Both the position numbers and the translations under genes were made by a program. This document shows, piece after piece, positions 28,083-40,620 of a stretch of DNA of 64,000 bases (positions within the stretch are counted from its first letter, which is position 1; the number at the start of each line of letters is the position of its first letter). Source of the DNA: JADJWR01 sp963847675. GTDB taxonomy: Bacteria; Pseudomonadota; Gammaproteobacteria; Burkholderiales; Burkholderiaceae_F. Location: the NCBI GenBank assembly GCA_963847675.1, contig CAWKAP010000009.1, positions 191,898-255,897 of the forward strand, in the 5' to 3' direction. The notes beneath the pieces are model-generated. The model had not been told where the DNA came from and searched no databases. It saw nothing but the letters and a program-made list of their open reading frames with translations.

Positions 28083-30106
28083 CGACCTGCGGCGTTCCGG
28101 CCGCCAACAGTCTCGTCGACGGCCGCGTTCGCGCGGTGGTGGAGAACATCTCGCCGATGGTCGATGGCGGGCGTTTCGCCGCCAAGCGAATCGTCGGCGA
28201 CCGGGTCGCGGTCGAGGCCGACTGTTTTGCCGACGGCCATGACGTGATCGCCGTGCGCCTGAAGTGGCGACGCGCGGAGGACACGCAGTGGCAGGAGACG
28301 CCGATGGTGGCGATCGGCAACGATCGCTGGCGCGCCGTGTTCGAACCCAATGCCATCGGCCGCTGGATCTACACGGTGTGCGCCTGGGTCGATCGCTTCC
28401 TCACCTGGCACCATGACTACGAGCGCCGCATCGACGAGGGCGACATCCGCCTGGCCGCGCGCGTCGGCGCGCAGCTGATCGCCGACGCCGCACAGCGCGC
28501 GAGCGGCGACGACGCCCGCCGTCTTGCCGACTGGGCCGCGCGGCTGACCTCGACCATCGAACACGAGCCCGATGCGGCCAAGATCAAGGCCCTGGCGCTC
28601 GACGACGAGCTGGGCCGGGTCGCCGCACGCTATCCGGACCGCAGCCTCGAATTCACCTACCCGGTCGAGCTGCCGCTGGTGGTCGATCGCGAGCGCGCGC
28701 GCTTCTCGAGCTGGTACGAGTTCTTCCCGCGCTCGGCCGCGCGCGAGCCGGGCCGCCACGGCACGTTCAAGGACTGCGAGGCCATGCTGCCGTACGTGGC
28801 CGAGATGGGCTTCGACGTCGTGTACTTCCCGCCGATCCACCCGGTCGGGCGCGTCAACCGCAAGGGCAAGAACAACACGCTGCTCGCCGCCAGCGACGAC
28901 GTCGGCAGCCCGTGGGCGATCGGCGCCAAGGAAGGCGGCCACAAGTCGGTGCACACGCCGCTCGGCACGCTGGCCGACTTCGAGAAGCTGGTCGGGCGGG
29001 CGCACGAGTTCGGCATCGAGATCGCGCTCGACATCGCCTACCAGTGCGCCCCCGATCACCCGTACGTCGAGCAGCACCCGAAGTGGTTCCGCTGGCGCCC
29101 CGACGGCACGGTGCAGTACGCCGAGAACCCGCCGAAGAAGTATCAGGACATCTACCCGTTCGACTTCGAGTCGGACGAATGGGAAGGCATGTGGCGCGAG
29201 CTCACCGACGTGATGGAGTTCTGGGTCGGCGCCGGGGTGAAGATTTTCCGCGTCGACAACCCGCACACCAAGGCCTTTCCGTTCTGGGAGTGGTCGATCA
29301 CGCAGCTGAAGGGCAGGTACCCCGACGTGCTGTTCCTGTCGGAGGCGTTCACCCGGCCCAAGGTGATGCACCGGCTGGCCAAGCTCGGCTTCACGCAGAG
29401 CTACACCTACTTCGCGTGGCGCAACACCAAGCAGGAACTCACGGAATACTTCACCGACCTGGCGCACGGGCCCGGGCGCGAGTACTTCCGGCCGAACGTG
29501 TGGCCGAACACGCCGGACATCCTGACCGAGGCGCTGCAGTTCGGCGGCCGCCCGGTGTTCATGTCGCGGCTGGTGCTGGCCGCCACGCTGAGCGCCAGCT
29601 ACGGCATCTACGGGCCGGCCTACGAACACATGGAGGCGGCGCCGCGCGAACCGGGCGCGGAGGAGTACCTGCATTCGGAGAAGTACGAGCTGAAGCAGTG
29701 GAACCTGACGCGGCCGGACTCGCTGGCGCCGTTCATCGCGCGCGTCAACCTGGTCCGCCGCGAGAACGCCGCCCTGCACGACAACGAGTCGCTGCGTTTC
29801 CTGCCGATCGACAACCCGCAGATCATCGCCTACTCGAAGTCGACGCCGGCACTCGACAACGTGGTGATCTGCGTGGTCAACCTCGACCCGCACCACCGGC
29901 AGAGCGGCTGGCTGACGGTCGACCTGGCGGGGCTCGGCATCGAGGCGGACATGCCGTTCCAGGTGCACGACCTGCTCACCGACGCACACTTCCTGTGGCA
30001 CGGCCCGCGCAACTACGTCGAGATCGACCCGCAGCGCGCGCCGGCCCACGTGTTCCGCCTGCGCCGGCGCCTGCGTCGCGAGCAGGACTTCGATTACTTC
30101 ATGTGA
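28064..30106 (+). CDS. glgE: alpha-1,4-glucan:maltose-1-phosphate maltosyltransferase
   Basis: GH13_3 transferase that extends alpha-glucans with maltose from maltose-1-phosphate, 680 residues. Start ATG 28064 lies inside the glgB 3' end, indicating coupling. An N-terminal beta domain ('DRVAVEADCFADGHDVIAVRLKW') and a helical insert precede the barrel. GlgE-specific 'FPPIHPVGRVNRKGKNN' and 'FRWRPDGTVQYAENPPKKYQDI' are present. 'KIFRVDNPHTKAFPFWEW' holds the nucleophile Asp and 'VLFLSEAFTRPKVM' the acid Glu. The donor would come from the TreS–maltokinase fusion encoded 13 bases downstream, and the product would be branched by GlgB. Confidence 0.95.
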
Positions 30107-30119
30107 GGACGTCGCTGCG

Positions 30120-33461
<3,342 letters not shown>

Positions 33462-33474
33462 GAAAGGAACAGCC

Positions 33475-34155
33475 ATGGGCAATTTCGACGTCGTCATCGA
33501 GCCGGTCCGCGCGTTCCTCGTGCAGATCGGCGCCTATCTGCCGCGGCTCGCGGTGGCCATCGTGGTCCTGATCGCCGGCTGGCTGATCGCCAAGGCGGTC
33601 CGTTTCGCGGCCGTCAAGGCGCTGCGGGCGCTCAATTTCCACGTGCTGACCGAGCGCGCCGGGATCGACGGCTTCCTGCAGCAGGGCGGTACCGAGCGCG
33701 ATACCACCGCCGTGTTCGGCGCCGTCATCTACTGGGTCGTGATCCTCGTCGCGCTGATCATCGCCTTCAACGGGCTCGGGCTGACGCAGGTGACCGACCT
33801 GCTGACGCGCGTGCTGCTGTTCCTGCCCAAGCTGCTGGTCGGGCTGCTGGTGCTGATCTTCGGCAGCTACTTCGGGCGCTTCGTCGGCAATGCCGTGCAG
33901 ACCTACCTGCGCAACATCGGCATCAGCGATGCCGACCTGCTCGGGCGGATCGCGCAGTACGCAATCGTCGTCTTCGTGGTGCTGATCGCCGTCGATCACC
34001 TCGACATCGGCGGCGACCTCGTGCAGCACACCTTCCTCATCCTGCTCGCCGGCGTGGTCCTGGCGCTGGCGCTCGCCTTCGGCATCGGCGGGCGCGACTG
34101 GGCATCCGGGCTGCTCGAGCGGTGGTTTCCGCGCGGGGAACGCAAGGACCCATGA
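33475..34155 (+). CDS. small membrane protein with conserved TM-helix (MscS-like pore) repeats
   Basis: 226-residue inner-membrane protein with about five membrane segments (from about residues 20, 75, 105, 160 and 185). 'LPRLAVAIVVLIAGWLIAKAVRFAAVKAL' and 'LPKLLVGLLVLIFGSYFGRFVGNAVQ' are two copies of the TM-helix repeat found in MscS-related proteins of the pfam05552 type. It lacks the cytosolic beta domain of a full MscS channel and ends shortly after a last membrane segment ('FGIGGRDWASGLLE'). ATG follows GGAAAGGA. Set between treS and glk, it may be a small osmotic channel or channel-like scaffold; that role is inferred. Confidence 0.75.
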   Translation: MGNFDVVIEPVRAFLVQIGAYLPRLAVAIVVLIAGWLIAKAVRFAAVKALRALNFHVLTERAGIDGFLQQGGTERDTTAVFGAVIYWVVILVALIIAFNGLGLTQVTDLLTRVLLFLPKLLVGLLVLIFGSYFGRFVGNAVQTYLRNIGISDADLLGRIAQYAIVVFVVLIAVDHLDIGGDLVQHTFLILLAGVVLALALAFGIGGRDWASGLLERWFPRGERKDP

Positions 34156-35120
34156 TCCTGACCGGCGACATCGGCGGCACCAAGACCCTGCTCGCCCTGC
34201 ACGACGACAGCGGTGCCATCGTCGCGCGGCGTCGCTACCCGTCGCATGACGCGGCGGCATTGGCCGACCTGGTGGCGCGCTTCTTCGGCGAGGTGGCGCC
34301 GGCGGACGTGCGCGCCGCCTGTTTCGGAATCGCCGGCCCGGTGCTGGGCGAGCGGGTCAAGGTCACCCATCTGCCGTGGGAGATCGACGCCGGCGCCCTG
34401 GCGTCGCGCTTCGGCTTCGAGCAGGTCCACCTGCTGAACGATTTCGCGGCCGCGGCGCACGGCATCGGCTCGCTTTCCTCGACCGACCTCGCCACGCTGC
34501 AGCCCGGGGCACCGATGGTGCAGCGGCCGAAGGTGGTGATCGGCGCCGGCACGGGGCTGGGCATCGCCTACGTGCTCGACGGTGCGGTGCTGTCGGGAGA
34601 AGGCGGACACGCTGCGTTCGCCCCGGCCGATGCGATCCAGGACGGGCTCTGGCAGTGGCTCCAGCGGCGCGTCGGGCGGGTCCAGGTGGAGCACGTGGTC
34701 AGCGGCAGCGGCCTCGCGCACATCTACGAATTCCTGGTCGAGCGGCAGGCGCAAGCCGCAGCGGCCGGCGCGCGCGACGTGCTGTCCGCCGAAGATCCGC
34801 CGGCGACGATCGCGATCCGGGGCCTGGAGGGCGGCGATCCGCTGTCGCTCGCCGCGATCGACCTGTTCCTCTCCTGCTACGGCGCACTCGCCGGCGATCA
34901 GGCGCTGGCGGTGCTGGCGCGCGGCGGCGTCTATGTCACCGGCGGCATTGCGCCGAAGCTGCTGCCGCGCATTGCGGCCGGCGGTTTCATGGCGGCGTTC
35001 AACGACAAGGGCGCGTACGCCGACCTGAATCGCGCCTGCCCGGTACATGTCGTGCTGAACCCGGATTTGCCACTGATCGGTGCGGCACGTCATGCGGCGG
35101 AAAGGATGGCCGCGGTATAA
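34152..35120 (+). CDS. glk: glucokinase
   Basis: ATP-dependent glucokinase, 322 residues, starting at ATG 34152 overlapping the previous stop (ATGA). The phosphate-1 motif is 'LTGDIGGTKTLLAL'. Substrate-site 'HLLNDFAAAAHGI' contains the catalytic Asp. 'VIGAGTGLGIAYV' is the adenosine/phosphate-2 loop, and 'YVTGGIAPKLLPRI' the C-terminal motif. In this operon it would phosphorylate glucose released by trehalose/glucan breakdown (TreZ/TreY, MalQ), feeding OtsA and glycolysis. Confidence 0.93.
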   Translation: MILTGDIGGTKTLLALHDDSGAIVARRRYPSHDAAALADLVARFFGEVAPADVRAACFGIAGPVLGERVKVTHLPWEIDAGALASRFGFEQVHLLNDFAAAAHGIGSLSSTDLATLQPGAPMVQRPKVVIGAGTGLGIAYVLDGAVLSGEGGHAAFAPADAIQDGLWQWLQRRVGRVQVEHVVSGSGLAHIYEFLVERQAQAAAAGARDVLSAEDPPATIAIRGLEGGDPLSLAAIDLFLSCYGALAGDQALAVLARGGVYVTGGIAPKLLPRIAAGGFMAAFNDKGAYADLNRACPVHVVLNPDLPLIGAARHAAERMAAV

Positions 35121-35171
35121 GGATTCAAGTGGTGTTTCTGCGTTGCGGAACGCACGTGCATGGAGGAAGTG

Positions 35172-35526
35172 ATGGCCACCCCACCCCGCAAGACTGCCAG
35201 CAAGACTCCCGCCGCGAAGGCCGGCAAGACGGCCGGGAAGACGGCATCCGCGCCGACCCGCAAGTCAGCGGTGCCGGCTGCCGCAAAGCCAGCCGCGGCG
35301 GCGCGCAAGCGCGCCCGCTGCCGCGCCGGCACAGGCGCCGCGCCAGGAAGCCCGGCCGCCGGCCAGCATCAGAGAACCGCTGACCGGCGAGGCGCGCTAT
35401 CGCTGGATCGCACACGCCGCTTACCTGCGCGCCGAGAAGCGCGGCTTCGCGCCGGGCCACGAGGTCGACGACTGGCTGGCCGCCGAAGCCGAGTTCGAGG
35501 CGGCGAACCGCGCTGCCGGGGGCTGA
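35172..35526 (+). CDS. DUF2934 domain protein with Lys/Ala-rich N-terminus (one frameshift)
   Basis: Start ATG 35172, five bases after GGAGG. The first 45 residues are Lys/Ala/Pro-rich ('KTASKTPAAKAGKTAGKT'), like a histone-H1-type tail. The frame then breaks near 35311–35316; with one base removed the chain continues through a Pro/Ala linker to 'EPLTGEARYRWIAHAAYLRAEKRGFAPGHEVDDWLAAEAEFEA'. That is the DUF2934 module (Ile-Ala-x-x-Ala-Tyr…Asp-Trp). Repaired length is about 117 residues. DUF2934 proteins are small, often found near glycogen/trehalose genes, and of unknown function; the basic tail hints at nucleic-acid or polyphosphate binding (inference). Confidence 0.7.
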
Positions 35527-35583
35527 ACTTCACGCCCGGCCGGCGCGAAAGGCCGACCCGGCGAGGAGCGCCTCCTGACTGCC

Positions 35584-37986
35584 ATGGACCAGACACGGCG
35601 ACGACGTAATGCGGGCGGCGCGCGCAGCCCGCTCAGCCCGGAGCATGCCGCGCGCATCGACGCGTACTGGCGCGCGTCGAACTATCTTTCCGTCGGGCAG
35701 ATCTACCTGCTCGACAACCCGCTGCTGAAGCAGCCGCTCGAGGCCCGGCACGTCAAGCCGCGCCTGCTCGGCCACTGGGGCACGACGCCGGGACTCAACT
35801 TCATCTATGTGCACCTGAACCGGGTCATCAAGGCGCACGGTCTGTCGATGATCTACGTCACCGGGCCCGGGCACGGCGGGCCGGCAGTGGTCGCGCAGAC
35901 CTGGCTCGAGGGCGTCTACAGCGAGCTGTACCCGGACGTGTCGCAGGACGCGGAAGGCATGCGGCGGCTGTTCAGGCAGTTCTCATTTCCCGGCGGCATC
36001 CCGAGTCACGCCGCGCCGGAGACGCCGGGCTCGATCCACGAAGGCGGCGAACTCGGCTATTCGCTCGCGCACGCCTACGGCGCCGTCTTCGACAACCCGG
36101 AGCTGATCGCCGCCTGCGTGATCGGCGACGGCGAGGCGGAGACCGGGCCGCTGGCGGCAAGCTGGCACTCGAACAAGTTCCTGAACCCGGCCCGTGACGG
36201 CGCGGTGCTGCCGATCCTGCACCTGAACGGCTACAAGATCGCCGGTCCGACGGTGCTGGCGCGGATTCCGCGCGACGAACTGGCGCAGCTGCTGCGTGGC
36301 TACGGGCACGAGCCGGTTTTCGTCGAGGGCCACGAGCCCGAACCGATGCACCAGGCGATGGCCGCCGCGCTCGATGGGGCGATGCGCCGTATCCGCTCGA
36401 TCCAGAAGCGGGCGCGGACACGGGGATTCGAGGAACGCCCGGCGTGGCCGGCGATCGTGCTGGTGACGCCGAAGGGCTGGACGGGACCCAGCACCATCGA
36501 CGGCAGGAAGGTCGAAGGATCGTTTCGCGCGCACCAGGTGCCGTTCGGCGACGTCGTCGGGCATCCGGAGCGGCTCGCGCTGCTCGAAGGCTGGCTGCGC
36601 AGCTACCGGCCGGAGGAACTCTTCGACGACGATGGCGCGCCGCGCCCCGAGCTGACCGAACTGGCGCCGCAGGGCGACCTGCGCATGGGCGCCAATCCGC
36701 ACGCCAACGGAGGGCTGCTGCTGCGCGACCTTCGCCTGCCCGATTTCCGCCGCTACGCGGTGACCGTCGAGGCGCCCGGCGCGGCCGACGGCGAGGCCAC
36801 GCGCGTGCAGGGAAGCTACATCCGCGACGTGATGAAGCTGAATGCGGAGGCGGCGAATTTCCGCGTCTTCTCGCCCGACGAGACGGCGTCGAACCGCTGG
36901 GGCGCCCTCTTCGACGTCACGAAGCGCTGTTCAGTCGGCGAGATCGTCGCCGACGACGAAAACGTCGCGCCCGATGGCCGGGTGATGGAAGTGCTCTCCG
37001 AGCACCTGTGCCAGGGCTGGCTCGAGGGCTACCTGCTGACCGGGCGGCACGGCTTCCTCTCCTGCTACGAGGCGTTCATCCACATCGTCGACTCGATGTT
37101 CAACCAGCACGCCAAGTGGCTGAAGGTGACGCGCGAGATCCCGTGGCGGCGGCCGATCGCCTCGCTGAACATCCTGCTCACCTCGCACGTCTGGCGCCAG
37201 GACCACAACGGCTTCTCGCACCAGGACCCCGGCTTCATCGACCACGTCGTCAACAAGAAGGCCGACATCATCCGCGTCTATCTGCCGCCGGACGCGAATA
37301 CCCTCCTCTACGTCACCGACGAATGCCTGGCCAGCCGGAATCTCGTCAACGTCGTCGTCGCCGGCAAGCAGCCGATGCCGCAGTGGCTGTCGATGGATGC
37401 GGCAATCAGGCACGCCTCGGCCGGGATCGGCATCTGGGAGTGGGCGTCGAACGACCAGGGCGTCGAGCCCGACGTGGTGATGGCCTGCTGCGGCGACGTG
37501 CCGACGCTCGAGACGCTGGCCGCCGTCGCGATGCTTCGCCAGCACGCACCGGAGATCCGCGTGCGGGTGATCAACGTGATCGACCTGATGAAGCTGCAGC
37601 CGAAGACCGAGCATCCGCAGGGCCTCTCCGACCGCGACTTCGATGCGCTGTTCACGCGCGACCGGCCGATCGTGTTCGCCTTCCACGGCTATCCGTGGCT
37701 GATCCATCGCCTCACTTACCGGCGCACCAATCACGACAACCTGCACGTGCGCGGCTACAAGGAGGAAGGCACGACGACCACGCCGTTCGACATGTGCGTG
37801 CTCAACGACATCGACCGCTTCCACCTGGTCGAGGACGTCGTCGATCGCCTGCCCTCCTTCGGCGCGCGCGGCGCCTACGTCAAGCAGGCGATGCGCGACG
37901 CACTGACCGGGCACCGCCAGTACATCCGCGAGCACGGCGAGGACATGCCCGAAGTGCGCAACTGGCGCTGGCCGGGCGCCGCCTGA
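35584..37986 (+). CDS. xfp: phosphoketolase (xylulose-5-phosphate/fructose-6-phosphate)
   Basis: Thiamine-diphosphate enzyme splitting X5P or F6P with phosphate into acetyl-phosphate plus GAP or E4P; 800 residues, full length. Phosphoketolase signatures are visible: 'GHWGTTPGLNFIYVHLNR', 'TGPGHGGPAVVAQTWLEG', 'FPGGIPSHAAPETPGSIHEGGELGYSL', the TPP motif 'CVIGDGEAETGPLAASWHSNKF', 'TRHGF'-type 'LLTGRHGFLSCYEAF' and 'VWRQDHNGFSHQDPG'. It gives acetyl-phosphate without passing lower glycolysis. Placement after glk links sugar released from storage glucan to this bypass. It has its own start with weak ribosome site and follows the DUF2934 gene by 57 bp. Confidence 0.95.
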   Translation: MDQTRRRRNAGGARSPLSPEHAARIDAYWRASNYLSVGQIYLLDNPLLKQPLEARHVKPRLLGHWGTTPGLNFIYVHLNRVIKAHGLSMIYVTGPGHGGPAVVAQTWLEGVYSELYPDVSQDAEGMRRLFRQFSFPGGIPSHAAPETPGSIHEGGELGYSLAHAYGAVFDNPELIAACVIGDGEAETGPLAASWHSNKFLNPARDGAVLPILHLNGYKIAGPTVLARIPRDELAQLLRGYGHEPVFVEGHEPEPMHQAMAAALDGAMRRIRSIQKRARTRGFEERPAWPAIVLVTPKGWTGPSTIDGRKVEGSFRAHQVPFGDVVGHPERLALLEGWLRSYRPEELFDDDGAPRPELTELAPQGDLRMGANPHANGGLLLRDLRLPDFRRYAVTVEAPGAADGEATRVQGSYIRDVMKLNAEAANFRVFSPDETASNRWGALFDVTKRCSVGEIVADDENVAPDGRVMEVLSEHLCQGWLEGYLLTGRHGFLSCYEAFIHIVDSMFNQHAKWLKVTREIPWRRPIASLNILLTSHVWRQDHNGFSHQDPGFIDHVVNKKADIIRVYLPPDANTLLYVTDECLASRNLVNVVVAGKQPMPQWLSMDAAIRHASAGIGIWEWASNDQGVEPDVVMACCGDVPTLETLAAVAMLRQHAPEIRVRVINVIDLMKLQPKTEHPQGLSDRDFDALFTRDRPIVFAFHGYPWLIHRLTYRRTNHDNLHVRGYKEEGTTTTPFDMCVLNDIDRFHLVEDVVDRLPSFGARGAYVKQAMRDALTGHRQYIREHGEDMPEVRNWRWPGAA

Positions 37987-37989
37987 CCG

Positions 37990-38074
37990 TCAGCGCGCCT
38001 TGTCTTCCTGCGGCAGCACTTCGGCAGGGACGTCGAAATAGAAGTGGATCCCCGCGCCGCTGCCGGGACGGCGG
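37990..38074 (-). pseudogene. possible remnant of a sensor-kinase C-terminus
   Basis: On the minus strand a frame ending in TGA at 37992 reads 'HGRIRRPGSGAGIHFYFDVP' and a short charged tail. That resembles the last strand of a histidine-kinase ATPase domain (the 'HGG-I…GGGA-F-F-LP' ending). Upstream of it neither frame continues into recognisable kinase sequence and there is a stop close by. It is therefore at best a fragment left by deletion. The match is short and could be chance. Confidence 0.3.
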
Positions 38075-38245
38075 ATGCGGCCATGACGAGCGCGTCGCCG
38101 ACGGCGACAACGATGCAGGGCTTAGAATCACCGCTCGTCGTGTCCACCGCGCTGCGGGTCGACACGCTACGGGCCGCGGGCGGCGGCAGGTCGCCCGGAA
38201 TCGGCAACAACCCCCGGACAAGAACCCGACAACGGCAGCGTCTTC

Positions 38246-39454
38246 ATGGATTCGCTTCAATTTCTCCCTGCGTGGCCGATTGCGCCGACGCCGCTGGGCT
38301 GGATCGCCGTGCTGCTGCTGGCGGCGATCCTGGCCGGCGAGGTCGTGCGTCGCTTTCTGCGCTCCTCCCGGGTGATCGGCTACCTCGCGGTCGGTGTGCT
38401 GCTCGGCCCGGCCATCGGCGGCGTGATCGACGCCTCGACGGTTTCGCAGTTGCGCATCTTCGTCGACATCGCGGTCGGCATGCTGCTGTTCGAACTCGGT
38501 CAGCGGGTGGACCTCAGCTGGCTGAGGCGCAACCCGTCGCTGCTCGCGGCGAGCATTCTCGAGGCGGCGCTGACCTTCATGCTGGTCTATCTGGCCATGA
38601 CCTTGTTCGGCATCCGGCCGATCACCGCGGCGGCGGCGGCGCTGCTGGCCGTGGCCACCGCGCCCGCGGTGGTGATGACCGTCGTTAAAGACCTCCGCGC
38701 CCAGGGCCAGGTCACCGAGCGCGTGATGCTGTTCACCGCGCTGAATACCACCTACGCGGTGGTCGGTCTGGCGCTGATCGTCGGCTGGCTGCACTACGAA
38801 AAGGCGGAGCCGCTGACCATCATGATCCTGCATCCGCTGTATCTCATCGGGGGCTCCCTGCTGCTGGCCGCCGTCATTGCGCTGGTGATGCTGAGCGTGC
38901 TGCGCCTGTTCGGCCGCCGGCCGGCGTTCCAGTTCTCGGCGACCGTGGCGCTGGTGCTGCTGACGGTGGCCGCCGCCACGGTGCTCAAGCTGTCGGTGCC
39001 GCTGGCGCTGCTGCTGCTCGGCGTACTTGGGCGGCTGTTCGACCGGGAGCGACACTTCGTTTCGCTGCGCTTCGGAGAGACGGCGATGCTGTTCATCGTG
39101 CTGCTGTTCGCGCTGGCCGGCGCCAGCCTCGAATTCGGCGGCTGGACCGCTGCCATGCCGCTGGCGCTGGCATTCGTCGTTGCACGCCTGCTGGGCAAGG
39201 CGCTGCCGATCATGGTCCTGGCGAACGCCAGCAGCCTGACCTTGCGCAAGGCCTCGCTGGTCAGCCTCGGGCTGATGCCGATGTCCGGCCTGGCGCTGCT
39301 GATGCTGACCGAACTGCTGCTGAACTCGCCGTCGCTGACCGCCGAGATCGGTTCGGGCATGTTCCTGGCGATCACCGTGCTCGCATTCGCCGGGCCGCTG
39401 GCGACCGATTTCGCGCTGCGCCGCGCGGGCGAGGCGGCGGAGGACGTGCGATGA
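38246..39454 (+). CDS. cation:proton antiporter, Kef/CPA2 type, membrane domain only
   Basis: 402-residue monovalent cation:proton antiporter-2 family protein with 12–13 membrane segments. The Na/H-exchanger fold is recognisable in 'SRVIGYLAVGVLLGPAIGGVI', 'VGMLLFELGQRVDLSWLRRNP', 'AVATAPAVVMTVVKDL' and 'LALLLLGVLGRLFDRERHFVSLRFGE'. It lacks the cytosolic RCK/TrkA-N domain of KefB/KefC and ends right after the last membrane helix. Its stop overlaps the start of the gamma-glutamyl ligase gene (ATGA), so the two are coupled. Likely K+ or Na+ efflux; specificity not deducible. Confidence 0.88.
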   Translation: MDSLQFLPAWPIAPTPLGWIAVLLLAAILAGEVVRRFLRSSRVIGYLAVGVLLGPAIGGVIDASTVSQLRIFVDIAVGMLLFELGQRVDLSWLRRNPSLLAASILEAALTFMLVYLAMTLFGIRPITAAAAALLAVATAPAVVMTVVKDLRAQGQVTERVMLFTALNTTYAVVGLALIVGWLHYEKAEPLTIMILHPLYLIGGSLLLAAVIALVMLSVLRLFGRRPAFQFSATVALVLLTVAAATVLKLSVPLALLLLGVLGRLFDRERHFVSLRFGETAMLFIVLLFALAGASLEFGGWTAAMPLALAFVVARLLGKALPIMVLANASSLTLRKASLVSLGLMPMSGLALLMLTELLLNSPSLTAEIGSGMFLAITVLAFAGPLATDFALRRAGEAAEDVR

Positions 39455-40620
39455 GCGCCGGCGAACCCGTGCTCAAGGGCAAGGGCGAAGGCGTCGCGAT
39501 GAGCGACATGACGTTCGGCGCCTCGAAGGCGCTGACGATGGGCATCGAGCTGGAGCTGCAGATCCTCAACCGGCGCGACTGCGACCTTACGCGCGGCGCC
39601 GACGACCTGATCCGCCTGGTCGAGCGCGCCGGGCACCCGGGCGACATCAAGCCCGAGATCACCGAAAGCATGGTCGAGATCAGCACCGGCATTCACGAGG
39701 GCTACGACACGGCGCTGGAGGAACTGCAGCAGATGCGCGATGCGGTGATCGCCGCCGCCAAGCGCCTCAATCTGCTCGTGGCGGGCGGCGGCGCGCACCC
39801 GTTCATGCACTGGAGCGAGAGGCAGATCTTCGACCGGCCGCGCTTCCGGCAGCTGTCGACGCTGTACGGGTACCTGGCCAAGCAGTTCACGATCTTCGGC
39901 CAGCACGTGCACATCGGCTGCCCGGACGGCGACACGGCGATGTACCTCACCCACGCGATGAGCCGCTACATCCCGCACTTCATCGCGCTGGCCGCCTCGT
40001 CGCCGTATCACCAGGGCACGGACACCGCGTTCGATTCTTCCCGGCTGAACGCGGTCTATGCGTTCCCGCTGTCCGGCCGCGCGCCGGTGCTCGACCGCTG
40101 GGACGCGTTCGTCGCCTACTTCGAGAAGATGCGCGCGGCCCGGGTGGTCGAGAGCATGAAGGATTTCTACTGGGACATCCGGCCGAAGCCCGAGTACGGC
40201 ACCATCGAGGTACGGGTGTTCGACACCCCGCTCACCGTCGAGAAGGCCGCCGCGCTCGCCGCCTACGTGCAGGCGCTGGCGCGCTACCTGCTGATCGAGC
40301 GCCCGGTCGCCGTGCACGAGGACATGTATCTCACCTACACCTACAACCGCTTCCAGGCCTGCCGCTTCGGTCTCGAGGGCCTGATGATCGATCCGGCCTC
40401 CCACGTGCACCGGCCGATTCACGAGGACATCGTCGAAACCGTCGAACTGGTGTCGGTGCACGCCGAGGAACTGCGCTCCGGCGCGGCGCTGCGCCAGATC
40501 GGCGAATGGGCCGCCGGCCGGGCCAACGATGCGGCGTGGATGCGCGAGCACTTCCGGCGCAGCGATTCGCTTGCCGACCTCATGTGGCAGACGAGCCTGC
40601 TCTGGAGCGGACAGCTGTAG
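39451..40620 (+). CDS. YbdK-type carboxylate-amine ligase (glutamate–cysteine ligase family 2)
   Basis: 389-residue ATP-grasp-like ligase of the GCS2/YbdK family, which forms gamma-glutamyl amide bonds (weak gamma-glutamylcysteine synthetase activity in E. coli). Motifs: 'TMGIELELQILNRRDCDL', 'PEITESMVEISTGIH', 'GGAHPFMHW', 'FGQHVHIGCPDGD', 'SPYHQGTDTAFDSSRLNAVYAFPLSG' and 'YGTIEVRVFDTPLTVEKAAALAA'. ATG 39451 overlaps the antiporter stop; an alternative ATG at 39499 is closer to the conserved core. The stop TAG overlaps the GTG start of the amidotransferase-like hydrolase. The substrate amine is unknown. Confidence 0.9.
   Translation: MSAGEPVLKGKGEGVAMSDMTFGASKALTMGIELELQILNRRDCDLTRGADDLIRLVERAGHPGDIKPEITESMVEISTGIHEGYDTALEELQQMRDAVIAAAKRLNLLVAGGGAHPFMHWSERQIFDRPRFRQLSTLYGYLAKQFTIFGQHVHIGCPDGDTAMYLTHAMSRYIPHFIALAASSPYHQGTDTAFDSSRLNAVYAFPLSGRAPVLDRWDAFVAYFEKMRAARVVESMKDFYWDIRPKPEYGTIEVRVFDTPLTVEKAAALAAYVQALARYLLIERPVAVHEDMYLTYTYNRFQACRFGLEGLMIDPASHVHRPIHEDIVETVELVSVHAEELRSGAALRQIGEWAAGRANDAAWMREHFRRSDSLADLMWQTSLLWSGQL

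Noticed and set aside
38100..38140. Promoter with –10 TAGAAT upstream of the antiporter
   Set aside because: TTAGAATC resembles a –10 element, but no –35 hexamer at 16–18 bp spacing could be found, so I did not list it.
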